Positions 53,059 through 62,307 of a stretch of 64,000 nucleotides of DNA are shown here, one piece after another. The notes beneath the pieces are model-generated. The model ran no database searches, was not told the DNA's origin, and saw only the letters and a program-made list of their open reading frames with translations. Numbering within the stretch: position 1 is the stretch's first letter; each line of letters begins with the position of its first letter. The position numbers and the translations under genes were made by a program. The stretch comes from JASLZO01 sp965247995 (lineage in GTDB: Bacteria > Chloroflexota > Dehalococcoidia > UBA6926), in the NCBI GenBank assembly GCA_965247995.1, contig OZ252041.1, forward strand, positions 1,860,001 to 1,924,000. The letters run 5' to 3'.

Positions 53059-53997
53059 GTGACCACCACAGCGGCTCTGGAATTACGCCGGTTCCACTCC
53101 GACGCCCAATCGGCGGTAACGATCGGCACCTTCGACGGAGTCCACCGCGGTCACCAGTACGTTGTCAAACGGCTGGTAGACCGGGCGAAGGAACGAGGGC
53201 TCCGCAGCGTCGTGATCACATTTCATCCGAATCCACGGGCGGTGCTCCGCCCAGAATCGGCGACCGGCGAGTTGAGCAGCCTGGCCGAACGGGTGTCGCT
53301 GCTCGAATCCCTCGGAGTCGATGTGGTCGCCCCGCTGACATTCGACCTGGAACTCGCGCAGCTTCGAGCACACGAGTTCACGACCTTACTCACACACGAC
53401 CTAGGGCTAAAACATCTGCTCATCGGCCCCGACTTCGCGCTGGGCAACCGCAGAGAAGGGACACCGGAGCTGTTGTCGGAGATCGGACGTGGGGCTGGGT
53501 TCTCGGTTGAATTGCTCGACTCGCTCACAGACGGGTCCCCGAACCGGGTGAGTAGTTCTGCGATCCGGCGGGCTTTGAACACTGGCGACGTCGAAGGGGC
53601 GGAACGGATGCTTGGACGACCGTATTCGGTCGTCGGGCGCGTTGTGCGTGGCTATGGCCGAGGGCGGGAAATCGGATTCCCCACGGCAAATATTGCCGTG
53701 CTGCCGCCGCGGGTTGTCCCATCCGATGGCGTATACGTGACAACGGTTGTGGTGGATGGAGAACCGCATCCCGCCGCTACGAACGTCGGCAACAACCCCA
53801 CGTTCGACAACGCGGACCGGACGGTCGAGGCATTCATTCTTGATTTCGACCGTGATATTTATGACCAGGACGTGCACCTCCGTTTCCTGAAACGCCTTCG
53901 TGGGGAGGAACGATTCGAGAGCGTCAGTGACCTCGTGGTACAGATCGAGCGGGACGTTGCGGAGACACGCGCGGCCTTTTCACCTCCGTCCGATTGA
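53059..53997 (+). CDS. ribF: Bifunctional riboflavin kinase/FAD synthetase
   Basis: Makes FMN and FAD. It has 312 residues. The N-terminal adenylyltransferase has G-T-F-D-G-V-H-R-G-H and S-S-S-A-I-R-R, and the C-terminal kinase has G-R-G-R-E-I-G-F-P-T-A-N and N-V-G-N-N-P-T-F. The start is GTG at 53059 behind GGAGGGG. Confidence 0.95.
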   Translation: MTTTAALELRRFHSDAQSAVTIGTFDGVHRGHQYVVKRLVDRAKERGLRSVVITFHPNPRAVLRPESATGELSSLAERVSLLESLGVDVVAPLTFDLELAQLRAHEFTTLLTHDLGLKHLLIGPDFALGNRREGTPELLSEIGRGAGFSVELLDSLTDGSPNRVSSSAIRRALNTGDVEGAERMLGRPYSVVGRVVRGYGRGREIGFPTANIAVLPPRVVPSDGVYVTTVVVDGEPHPAATNVGNNPTFDNADRTVEAFILDFDRDIYDQDVHLRFLKRLRGEERFESVSDLVVQIERDVAETRAAFSPPSD

Positions 53998-54121
53998 GCC
54001 TCGAATGCCCGATGGATGGGTGAGCAATTGCCTAGCCGCCGGTAGGGCGCTGACTTATACTTGGGATGCCGCATCGGAGTCCCCGAACGGCAATGTCGAG
54101 TCCCCTATTTCTTGGACTTAG

Positions 54122-55240
54122 GTGACCCTATTGAATCTGAGAACACCTGGCCCTACACCGATTCCTGAGAACGTCCGCGAGGCGCTATCGCGCCAGATGA
54201 TCGACCACCGCGGCCCGGAGTTCGGCGAGCTTCAACCGCGCATCACCGAGCGATTGCAGACCCTGTTCGAAACGAACAACGATGTCCTCATACTCACGAC
54301 CTCCGGGACAGGGGCGCTAGAAGCCGCCATCGTGAACACGCTTTCCCCCGGGGACCACGTGTTGGCCGTTTCCATTGGCGCGTTTGGCAGGCGCTTTGGC
54401 CAAATTGCCGAGACGTATGGGGCAGACGTGACATGGCTGGACGTCAACTGGGGAGAAGCCGCTTCGCCGGAAGACGTTGGCCGAGCCCTCGACGAGAACC
54501 CGACGGTCAAAGCGGTCCTCGTGACGCATAACGAGACGTCTACCGGCGTCACGAATCCGCTCCGCGAGATTGCTTCCGTTGTAAAGGACCGGGACAAATT
54601 GTTGCTCGTGGACGCAGTCAGCAGCCTTGGATCGCTGCCCTGCCCCATCGACGAATGGGGCCTGGATGTCGTGGCAACGGGATCCCAAAAGGGTTGGATG
54701 GTGCCGCCAGGCCTAGCGATGGTGAGCATCAGCGATCGAGGTTGGGAAGCACATGCGAACGCGACGATGCCGCGCTTCTATTTCGACCTAGCAGCCGCCA
54801 AGCGCTACGTTGCACAGGGCCAGACTCCGTGGACTCCAGCGATATCGCTGTACTTCGCCCTTGATGTTGCGCTCGATGGCCTGGTGCAGGAAGGACTCCA
54901 GGCGATTCATGCGAGGCACGCGCGAGCGGGGGACCGGGTACGGTCTGGCGTTAAGGCATTGGGCCTCGAGCTGTTCCCATCCGACGAACGGTCCGCGTCG
55001 AACACGGTGACGGCCATACGTGTGCCCACGGGAGTGGATGTCGCTGACCTCCGCCGTCGAGCCAGGCAAGACCATGGCGTCGTGCTCGCTGGGGGCCAAG
55101 CCCACCTTGCTCAATCGGTCTTCAGGATTGGTCATTTGGGGCTGATCCCCGACGAAGAGCTTGATGGAGCATTGGACGCGGTACGGAACACGCTCGAAAA
55201 GGTGGGCTTCACTCCGCCGATCGCCAGCCCATCCTTGTAG
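54122..55240 (+). CDS. Class V aminotransferase (serine/alanine-glyoxylate or phosphoserine type)
   Basis: A PLP enzyme of 372 residues: P-G-P-T-P-I-P at 9-15, T-S-G-T-G-A-L-E, D-A-V-S-S-L-G, and the Schiff-base Lys in G-S-Q-K-G-W-M near 195. It sits six bases before serA, and no serC is present in the window, so it may serve as phosphohydroxypyruvate aminotransferase in serine synthesis. The start GTG at 54122 has no Shine-Dalgarno. A TATACT at 54056-54061 may be its -10. Confidence 0.88.
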   Translation: MTLLNLRTPGPTPIPENVREALSRQMIDHRGPEFGELQPRITERLQTLFETNNDVLILTTSGTGALEAAIVNTLSPGDHVLAVSIGAFGRRFGQIAETYGADVTWLDVNWGEAASPEDVGRALDENPTVKAVLVTHNETSTGVTNPLREIASVVKDRDKLLLVDAVSSLGSLPCPIDEWGLDVVATGSQKGWMVPPGLAMVSISDRGWEAHANATMPRFYFDLAAAKRYVAQGQTPWTPAISLYFALDVALDGLVQEGLQAIHARHARAGDRVRSGVKALGLELFPSDERSASNTVTAIRVPTGVDVADLRRRARQDHGVVLAGGQAHLAQSVFRIGHLGLIPDEELDGALDAVRNTLEKVGFTPPIASPSL

Positions 55241-55246
55241 TACCGG

Positions 55247-56830
55247 ATGCGCGTCCTCATTGCCGACCCGATTGCCCGCGAGGGTGCGGAGGCATTAGAA
55301 GAGCACGGGGTCACGGTCGATGTCCGAACGGGACTCTCTCCTGAACGACTGGTTGCCGACATCGGCGATTTTGATGGTCTGATTGTTCGAAGCGAAACGC
55401 AGGTGACCGAGGCGGTGTTGACCGCCGGGAAGCAACTTCAAGTGGTCGGACGCGCGGGCGTCGGCGTCGATAACATCGATGTTGCCGCAGCCACCCGGCT
55501 AGGCGTCGCGGTGGTGAACGCCCCGTCGTCGAATACGATTGCCGCTGCCGAGCACACCATCGCGTTGATACTCGCGCTGGCACGGCACGTGCCCCAGGCG
55601 CATGGGGCGCTCATGGCCGGCCGCTGGGACCGGCGTTCATTCATGGGAACCGAGCTGCTGGGCAAAACGCTGGGCATCGTCGGATTCGGGCGGATTGGCA
55701 CCGAGGTCGCCCGGCGAGCTTCGGCCTTCGACATGCGTATCGTCGGGTTCGATCCATTCATATCGAACGAACAAGCGCGACACGTCGGGGTCGCGTTGCT
55801 TCCCTTCGACGAGGTGCTGCGCGAGGCCGACTTTCTCACGCTCCATGTTCCGCTGACCGATACCACCACGCATTTGATTGGCGCCGGCGAGATCGGAAAG
55901 ATGAAGCGTGGCGCGTTCCTGGTGAATTGCGCCCGGGGCGGCCTGGTGGATGAAGAGGCGCTGCACCGGGGCTTGTTGTCGGGTGATCTCGGCGGGGCTG
56001 CACTTGACGTGTTTGCGGAAGAGCCACCCGGCGAGAATCCGTTGCTCCAGCTCCCGAACATCATCGTGACGCCCCATCTTGGGGCGTCGACCGCCGAAGC
56101 GCAGGCCGGGGTCGCTCGAGAGGTCGCGGGCCAGGTCCTGGACGTAGTGGAGGGGCGCACGCCGCGCTATGCGGTGAATGCGCCTTTGGTGCCGCCCGAA
56201 ACGTATGCGGAGCTTGCCCCGTACATCCCCGTCGCGTTGGCGGCTGGCCGTTTGGCGTCACAAATGATCGAGGGGCAACCGGAGCGATTGGCGATCACGT
56301 ACCAGGGTGAGGTTGCCCAGTACGAAACCGCCGTTCTTCGTGCGGCCGTACTCCGTGGTTTCTTGGAGCGTAGTTCCGAGGCCAGGATCAACCTGGTGAA
56401 CGCGAGCATGACTGCCCAACGGCGTGGCCTCCACGTAGACGAGCACAAGTCCGATGACGTGGGCGGGTCGCAGTTCAGCAACTTGTTGAGGTTGGACGTG
56501 CAGGCCAGCGGGAGCGGAACGACGGTCGCCGGCAGTTTGACGCAGAACGAGGTCCACATCGTCCAGATCGACGCGTATCGGGTCGACATGGTCCCAAACG
56601 GGGGGCCCTGGATGATCGTCGGTCACACGGACCGGCCTGGGATGATCGGAGAGATCGGGACGATCACCGGTAACCACGACATCAACATCGCATCGATGCA
56701 GGTGAGTCGTGAGCGGTCCCGTGGTCCCGCCATGACGGTGCTGGGACTAGATGAAAACCCCACTCTCGATCAGTTGGATGCGATCAAGGCGATTCGGGGC
56801 GCCGAACGAGTGCTCATCGTCACCCTGTAG
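55247..56830 (+). CDS. serA: D-3-phosphoglycerate dehydrogenase, long form
   Basis: The first step of serine synthesis. It has 527 residues: a catalytic and NAD domain (G-F-G-R-I-G-T-E-V-A near 145, catalytic R in N-C-A-R-G-G, E in F-A-E-E-P-P, H in P-H-L-G-A-S), an allosteric substrate-binding domain (about 320-450) and a C-terminal ACT domain (about 455-527, with H-T-D-R-P-G-M-I-G). The ACT domain suggests serine feedback. Coupled to the upstream aminotransferase gene. Confidence 0.96.
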   Translation: MRVLIADPIAREGAEALEEHGVTVDVRTGLSPERLVADIGDFDGLIVRSETQVTEAVLTAGKQLQVVGRAGVGVDNIDVAAATRLGVAVVNAPSSNTIAAAEHTIALILALARHVPQAHGALMAGRWDRRSFMGTELLGKTLGIVGFGRIGTEVARRASAFDMRIVGFDPFISNEQARHVGVALLPFDEVLREADFLTLHVPLTDTTTHLIGAGEIGKMKRGAFLVNCARGGLVDEEALHRGLLSGDLGGAALDVFAEEPPGENPLLQLPNIIVTPHLGASTAEAQAGVAREVAGQVLDVVEGRTPRYAVNAPLVPPETYAELAPYIPVALAAGRLASQMIEGQPERLAITYQGEVAQYETAVLRAAVLRGFLERSSEARINLVNASMTAQRRGLHVDEHKSDDVGGSQFSNLLRLDVQASGSGTTVAGSLTQNEVHIVQIDAYRVDMVPNGGPWMIVGHTDRPGMIGEIGTITGNHDINIASMQVSRERSRGPAMTVLGLDENPTLDQLDAIKAIRGAERVLIVTL

Positions 56831-56901
56831 GCACCAGTTTTCTCGTCCCCGTGTACTGGCCGCCGCCCGTGATTCCAGGCTGAGGTCGAGGCCCGATTCC
56901 A

Positions 56902-58941
56902 TTGGCACACGATCGCACAGAAGCACGCCGCCAGATCGAGCGCCTCCGCGGGCTCATCCGGGACCATGACCATCGTTACTATGTGCTCGATGCTCCCGAT
57001 GTCTCGGATGCCGAATACGACGGGCTCATGGGGGAGCTGCGTCGTCTCGAAGGGGAGAACCCCGACCTGATAACCATCGACTCACCGACACAACGTGTGT
57101 CGGGTCAACCCTCCGAACGGTTCGAGACGGTCCCTCACGCCGTGCCCTTGCTCAGCCTGTCCAACGTCTTCGACGAAGCGGGCCTCGAGGCATGGCACCA
57201 GCGCGTCATAGCGATCATCCCGGGAGAGGGCTTCGATCTTGTGTGTGAACCGAAGTTCGATGGTCTGGCGGTCGCGTTGACCTACGAGCACGGCGTGTTG
57301 ACTCGCGGTGCGACGCGTGGAACCGGAGTCGAGGGAGAGGATGTCACACCGAACCTGCGGACGGTGAAGAGCATTCCACTCCGTGTCCGTGGACCGGACC
57401 TACCGGACCGTTTCGAGGTCCGGGGCGAGGTCATCTTCCCACGGGACCGGTTTCGTGAGGTCAATGCTCAGCGCCAAGAGCGGGGGGAACCGCCGTTCGC
57501 GAATCCCCGGAACGCGGCCGCCGGTGCGCTCAGGCAGCTCGATCCTGCTGCTACCGCGATGAGGCCGCTCGATATCTTCGTCTACGGCCTCGGATGGGCG
57601 GAGGGCGGGAACACGCCGAACGACCAGTGGATGACTCTAGAGTGGTTGCGGTCATTGGGATTCCGTGTCTCTACGGACGTTCAACTGGCCGTGGATATTG
57701 GTGGGGTGAGCCAGTACTATCGCGACTCGCTCGCCCGCCACGAATCATTGAACTATGGGATGGATGGGGTCGTCGTCAAGGTGAACCCATTCCGACTCCA
57801 TCGACTGCTCGGTGAAGTTGGCCGCGAACCCCGATGGGCGGTCGCATTTAAGTTTCCGGCAGAGCAGGCGTTGACTCGACTCCACATGATCGACGTGAAC
57901 GTGGGGCGCACGGGAGCGATGAACCCCTTCGCGAAGCTGGAACCCGTTCACGTGTCCGGGGTTACGGTCAAGATGGCCACGCTTCACAATGCGGACTACA
58001 TTGAATCGAAAGATATCCGCGAGGGCGATTTGGTCGTGGTTCAACGCGCGGGGGAAGTCGTACCTCAGGTCGTTGGGCCAGTGATCGATGCCCGCACCGG
58101 CGACGAGAAGGTCTTCACGATGCCGGCACGATGCCCGGTCTGTGACGGCGAAGTCGTCCGGGCCGACGGGGATGCGATGCACCGGTGTCAGAACCCGGCC
58201 TGCCCCGCTCAGAACTACGAGCTCATCAAACACTTTGTGAGCAAAACCGCCATGGATCTTGACGGCGTCGGCGAATCGTTGATAGGACAGTTGTTGGAGG
58301 CCGGCCTGATACGCGATCCCGCGGACCTGTACTCGATCACAAAGGACCAACTCGTCGGTCTCGCGCGCATGGGCGAGCGGTCGTCCGACAATGTCCTGGC
58401 TGCCATTGAGCAGTCCAAGGTCCGGCCGCTTGATCGCGTCGTGTATGCCCTTGGGATCCGGCACGTTGGGTTCGAAACGGCTGCCATCCTGGCCGAGCGG
58501 TTCGGTAGTATCGAGCGAGTTGCGAACGCGACTGTCGAGGAGCTCGAGGATGTGTATTCGATTGGGCCTGTGGTGGCCCAAAGCGTCCATGACTGGTTCC
58601 ATGACGCTTCGAACAACGAATTAGTGGACCGCTTGCGCAGAGCCGATGTGCGGATGCAACCCGGCACGGTGCGGCTGTCAGAAAACCTGCCATGGCGCGG
58701 GCGAGGATTCGTCATCACGGGGCGTCTTGAGCACATGTCGCGCGCGCAAGCCGAGGCCACGGTGAGGGACCTCGGAGCTAAGGCGTCTGGGACGGTGACC
58801 CGAAAGACCTCGTACCTCGTCGCGGGTGAGGAGCCTGGATCGAAACTCGATCGGGCGAGGAGGCTCGAGGTGCCCGTGCTCAGCGAGACCGAGTTCTTGC
58901 AGTTGGTCGAAGAAGCCCAGAACCAGTCCGTGGTCACCTGA
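56902..58941 (+). CDS. ligA: NAD-dependent DNA ligase
   Basis: The replicative ligase, 679 residues, complete: Ia domain with Y-Y-x-L-D, catalytic Lys118 in E-P-K-F-D-G, OB fold, a four-Cys zinc finger (C-P-V-C and C-Q-N-P-A-C), helix-hairpin-helix repeats and a C-terminal BRCT domain. The start is TTG at 56902; no Shine-Dalgarno is obvious. The 71-base gap before it shows nothing recognisable. Confidence 0.96.
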   Translation: MAHDRTEARRQIERLRGLIRDHDHRYYVLDAPDVSDAEYDGLMGELRRLEGENPDLITIDSPTQRVSGQPSERFETVPHAVPLLSLSNVFDEAGLEAWHQRVIAIIPGEGFDLVCEPKFDGLAVALTYEHGVLTRGATRGTGVEGEDVTPNLRTVKSIPLRVRGPDLPDRFEVRGEVIFPRDRFREVNAQRQERGEPPFANPRNAAAGALRQLDPAATAMRPLDIFVYGLGWAEGGNTPNDQWMTLEWLRSLGFRVSTDVQLAVDIGGVSQYYRDSLARHESLNYGMDGVVVKVNPFRLHRLLGEVGREPRWAVAFKFPAEQALTRLHMIDVNVGRTGAMNPFAKLEPVHVSGVTVKMATLHNADYIESKDIREGDLVVVQRAGEVVPQVVGPVIDARTGDEKVFTMPARCPVCDGEVVRADGDAMHRCQNPACPAQNYELIKHFVSKTAMDLDGVGESLIGQLLEAGLIRDPADLYSITKDQLVGLARMGERSSDNVLAAIEQSKVRPLDRVVYALGIRHVGFETAAILAERFGSIERVANATVEELEDVYSIGPVVAQSVHDWFHDASNNELVDRLRRADVRMQPGTVRLSENLPWRGRGFVITGRLEHMSRAQAEATVRDLGAKASGTVTRKTSYLVAGEEPGSKLDRARRLEVPVLSETEFLQLVEEAQNQSVVT

Positions 58942-59020
58942 AGCCGCTTGCACACCGGTCTACCCCGTGCGCCAAATCCGACGAGTCTCAAGGGCCTTCC
59001 GGCAATCGGAACCTTCATCG

Positions 59021-59620
59021 GTGGAACCCGAGACCGTTTCTCCCGGGGACCGCGCGCGCGAGTACCTGATCATCGGATTGGCGAACCCCGGACGACGGTT
59101 CGATAACACGCGACACAATGCTGGTGGTATGGCGGTCCAGCGGTTCGCACAGAAACACGGCATCCCCTTGGCGACGCGACGCGCGAACGCGATCACCGGC
59201 ACCGGATCAGTGTCCGCGTCTCAGGTCACCCTCGCCGTCCCTCAGACCTTCATGAACGCAAGTGGCGAGTCAGTCGGTCCGCTGGTTCGGCGCACCAACA
59301 CTCCGATTTCGCGGGTGCTGATCGTGTACGACGATCTGGACCTGCCGCTCGGTACTACGCGGCTACGACCGGATGGAAGCGCCGGCGGACACAATGGGAT
59401 GCGTTCGATCATTGGAGCGTTGGGCACTGACCGGTTTCCCCGGCTGAGGATAGGGATCGGCAGACCGGAGCAGGCCGGTAGGGATGCCATCGGGCACGTA
59501 CTCGGGCGGTTCGGCGCAGACGAGGCGTCGAAGGTGACGGAAGCGCTGGACCGGGCCGTTGGATGCATCGAAGTGATGGTGACCGAGGGCCTGGAACGGG
59601 CCATGAATCGGTTCAACTGA
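59021..59620 (+). CDS. pth: Peptidyl-tRNA hydrolase
   Basis: Frees tRNA from stalled peptides. From the GTG at 59021 it has 199 residues with G-L-A-N-P-G-R-R-F-D-N-T-R-H-N-A-G near 20-37 (catalytic His), P-Q-T-F-M-N-A-S-G and G-S-A-G-G-H-N-G-M. The frame is open to 58826 inside ligA. GTG at 58967 is an alternative start. Neither has a strong Shine-Dalgarno; 59021 was chosen because it leaves a normal N-terminus. Confidence 0.93.
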   Translation: MEPETVSPGDRAREYLIIGLANPGRRFDNTRHNAGGMAVQRFAQKHGIPLATRRANAITGTGSVSASQVTLAVPQTFMNASGESVGPLVRRTNTPISRVLIVYDDLDLPLGTTRLRPDGSAGGHNGMRSIIGALGTDRFPRLRIGIGRPEQAGRDAIGHVLGRFGADEASKVTEALDRAVGCIEVMVTEGLERAMNRFN

Positions 59621-59624
59621 CCGG

Positions 59625-61757
59625 ATGCGAACGAAATCAAGAGCCTGGTCCGGACCGCCTCGCGCTCTCCGTTTTGCCCTGATCGCTCTCGTCTTGATCC
59701 TCGTATTCGCGGCCTGTCGGAACGAATCGGCTGAACCTATGCCGGACCGCGAGACACCGACCGAATATCCCCGGGTTGTCGAAGACCCGATCGCCGTCCA
59801 GACCGCTTCCCCGACCCGGACGCCGGCTCCGGTCGAACAAGATCGCGGTCCGATCGCGACACCCCCAGCAGCGATCGAGTACGTGGACACTCCGGTCGCG
59901 ACCCAGGTCTCAGCGACGGCCATGCCAACGGTCATGCCGATGCCGGTCGCTTCCGGCGGAGCGCCCGCGGACCCACTCACCTTCTCGGACGTGGGTGCGA
60001 TTCCGACCAGGGATTTGTATGACCTGGCACGGAGATTCGGCCGCATCGATGCTGACGTCGTGTACGTCCCGAAAGCCAGGCAGGCCGTGGGAGACACAAC
60101 GGTGCTGTGGGCCCTCGATTTGAGGAGAGAAGCTCCGTTCGCGGTCGATGCTGTTCTCCGTCATGCGACCGAGCATGCTGACATCTATGCGGAGGTGGGC
60201 GCGGGGTTCTCGGATGACGTGATGGAGCAGGCAGCGACGATCTTTGAGGAGCAGGTCTACCCGCGCGTCATCTCGGCTTTTAGCCCGCCTGCCGCGTCCT
60301 TGGAGTCCGGATCGGTTGCGCTGCTCCATCTGGGGTTGCCAGCCGCTGATGGCTATTTCGATTCATCCCAGGAGTACCCGCCGGCAATCTACCCATTCAG
60401 CAACGAACGGCGGTTGATTTACCTCAACACGCGGAACGTGTTCCCAGCGTCGCCGGGTTATACCGGTCTGCTTGCCCACGAATATCAACATGCGCTCCAT
60501 TGGACGATCGATGACGACGAGGAAGGGTGGGTCGACGAAGGGCTATCGGTCCTTGCGAACCTCCTATTCGCTGACGGTGAAGGGTTCATCTATGCCTACA
60601 CCACGGACCACAGCGATCAATTAAACGCGTGGACGGCTGGAACCGGCACCGCTGCCGATTACGGTTCGGCGGGCTTGTTGATGCTCTACCTCATGCTGCA
60701 CTACCCGGACTCCGCCGGGGGTTTAGGGTCCCTGGTGGCACGACCCGAGGACGGGTTCCGTGGGATCGGTGCGTACCTCGATGAGCAAGGCTACGAACAA
60801 TCGTGGCGTGGACTGCTCGCCGAATGGTCAGCGGCCAACTATCTTGATGGACGGACGTCATGGGACCCGTATCCTGACCGCGAAATCGCACTGGGTGAGA
60901 GCCGGATTCTGAGATTGGGGCGGACGATCGAAACGCGCCAGGCCGTGCAGTTCTCTCCCTACTACGTTGGAATCGATCGGGGGGACGACGAGTCCTACCG
61001 AATCCGGTTCGACGGGGAGTCCACGGCCCGACTGATCCCAGAGATTGATCATGGACCGGTCGGTGCATGGTGGAGCGGCGGAGAGGACGGCGCAGACGCT
61101 ACGTTGACCCGCGCATTCGACTTGCGGGAGGCTGAGGGATCAGCGTTGACGCTGCGCTTCTGGCATGAGATCGAGGATTCCTGGGACTTCGCTTATGTCG
61201 TTGTCTCGGCTGACGGCGGCGAGTCATGGCGGCCTGTCTTTGGACCGTCGATGCGGCTTGAATCCGAGAGCAGCCTTGGCCAGGCACTTGGGCCGGGTTA
61301 CACGGGAGTGAGCGGGGATGGGGTCAAAGCTGCCTGGACCGATGAGACGATTGACCTTTCAGCCTTCGACGGGAAGGAAATCCTCGTTCGCATCGAGTAC
61401 GTGACCGACGGGTCAGTGAACCTCACGGGGTACGCTCTTGGCGGTGCTTTCCTTCCCGCCGTGGGATATAGCTGGGACCCGGCAATGGGGCCTGGCGATT
61501 GGCTCGCAGAGGGGTTTTTCTTTGGCGACGGAACCGTTCGTCAGGAATTCGAAGTCCGGCTGTTGATCGTTCGGAACGATGGAACGCATGAGATCGTTCC
61601 GATGGAGTTGAATGACCACCAGGTCGGAACCCTCGACTTGCTTGGAGTTGCTGTCGACCGAGCGGCTTTGATGATCATGCCCATGGCACCTGTCACGCGC
61701 CAATCGGCTGCGTTCGCGGTCTCACTCGAGTCTCTGGCGAACCACGCCACAGAATGA
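59625..61757 (+). CDS. Secreted lipoprotein metallopeptidase (gluzincin, immune-inhibitor-A-like C-terminal region)
   Basis: A 710-residue exported protein. A basic N-terminus and hydrophobic helix end in a lipobox-like L-V-F-A-A-C (Cys 31). A Pro/Thr-rich linker (35-115) follows. The middle domain has the zinc motif H-E-Y-Q-H near residue 288 and, 20 residues on, W-V-D-E-G-L-S, the third ligand, as in M30-like gluzincins. The C-terminal third has beta-sandwich features resembling M6 immune inhibitor A proteins (F-W-H-E-I-E, V-S-x-D-G-G-E-S-W). It probably degrades proteins outside the cell. Four bases after pth. Confidence 0.78.
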   Translation: MRTKSRAWSGPPRALRFALIALVLILVFAACRNESAEPMPDRETPTEYPRVVEDPIAVQTASPTRTPAPVEQDRGPIATPPAAIEYVDTPVATQVSATAMPTVMPMPVASGGAPADPLTFSDVGAIPTRDLYDLARRFGRIDADVVYVPKARQAVGDTTVLWALDLRREAPFAVDAVLRHATEHADIYAEVGAGFSDDVMEQAATIFEEQVYPRVISAFSPPAASLESGSVALLHLGLPAADGYFDSSQEYPPAIYPFSNERRLIYLNTRNVFPASPGYTGLLAHEYQHALHWTIDDDEEGWVDEGLSVLANLLFADGEGFIYAYTTDHSDQLNAWTAGTGTAADYGSAGLLMLYLMLHYPDSAGGLGSLVARPEDGFRGIGAYLDEQGYEQSWRGLLAEWSAANYLDGRTSWDPYPDREIALGESRILRLGRTIETRQAVQFSPYYVGIDRGDDESYRIRFDGESTARLIPEIDHGPVGAWWSGGEDGADATLTRAFDLREAEGSALTLRFWHEIEDSWDFAYVVVSADGGESWRPVFGPSMRLESESSLGQALGPGYTGVSGDGVKAAWTDETIDLSAFDGKEILVRIEYVTDGSVNLTGYALGGAFLPAVGYSWDPAMGPGDWLAEGFFFGDGTVRQEFEVRLLIVRNDGTHEIVPMELNDHQVGTLDLLGVAVDRAALMIMPMAPVTRQSAAFAVSLESLANHATE

Positions 61758-61796
61758 GGGGGTTGGTGGTCTACACTGGGTGGGCTTTCTCGCTGT

Positions 61797-62294
61797 ATGG
61801 ATAGACCTACCCTCATTGCTGTCATTGGTGGTGCGAACCCGAGTCCGAGGATGGCGTCCGCCGCTGAGGAAGTGGGTCGAGAACTCGCGCGGCGCGGGGC
61901 TGGAGTTGTGTGTGGCGGACTCGGTGGCGTGATGGAAGCGGCTTGCCGCGGCGCTGTGCTGGAGGGGGGCCTTACGGTCGGTATCTTGCCTTCCAACCGT
62001 GCGGAGGACGCCAACGAGTGGGTCCAAATCCGGGTGCCGACTGGTATTGGCATCGCACGAAATCCGCTTGTGGTGCGTTCCGGATCGGCTGCGATCGCCA
62101 TTGATGGAAGTTACGGCACGCTCACCGAGATTGGGTTCGCGCTGGTGGAGAATATCCCGGTCGTCGCGCTCAACAGTTGGGAACTCGCGATCGGCGGTGA
62201 AGCGGTCGAAAAAGGGATCCATCGAGTCGAAACGCCGGTTGAGGCCGCTGCTCTTGCTGTCGATCTCGCGTTGGGTCGGTCGAGGGATGCGTGA
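61797..62294 (+). CDS. LOG/TIGR00725-like nucleotide-binding protein
   Basis: A 165-residue Rossmann-like protein of the lysine-decarboxylase-like (LOG) superfamily, TIGR00725 type: I-G-G-A-N at 10-14, V-C-G-G-L-G-G-V-M-E-A-A near 38-49, and S-Y-G-T-L-T-E-I near 104-111, matching the P-G-G-x-G-T-x-x-E nucleotide site in altered form. Function unknown, perhaps a nucleoside-monophosphate hydrolase. TACACT at 61772-61777 could be its -10. Confidence 0.82.
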   Translation: MDRPTLIAVIGGANPSPRMASAAEEVGRELARRGAGVVCGGLGGVMEAACRGAVLEGGLTVGILPSNRAEDANEWVQIRVPTGIGIARNPLVVRSGSAAIAIDGSYGTLTEIGFALVENIPVVALNSWELAIGGEAVEKGIHRVETPVEAAALAVDLALGRSRDA

Positions 62295-62307
62295 GGGAGC
62301 CGACGCG

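Noticed and set aside
61999..62307. Longer start for enolase, overlapping the LOG-like gene.
   Set aside because: The extra residues are Ser/Arg-rich shadow sequence; the ATG at 62308 has a ribosome binding site and the normal enolase N-terminus.
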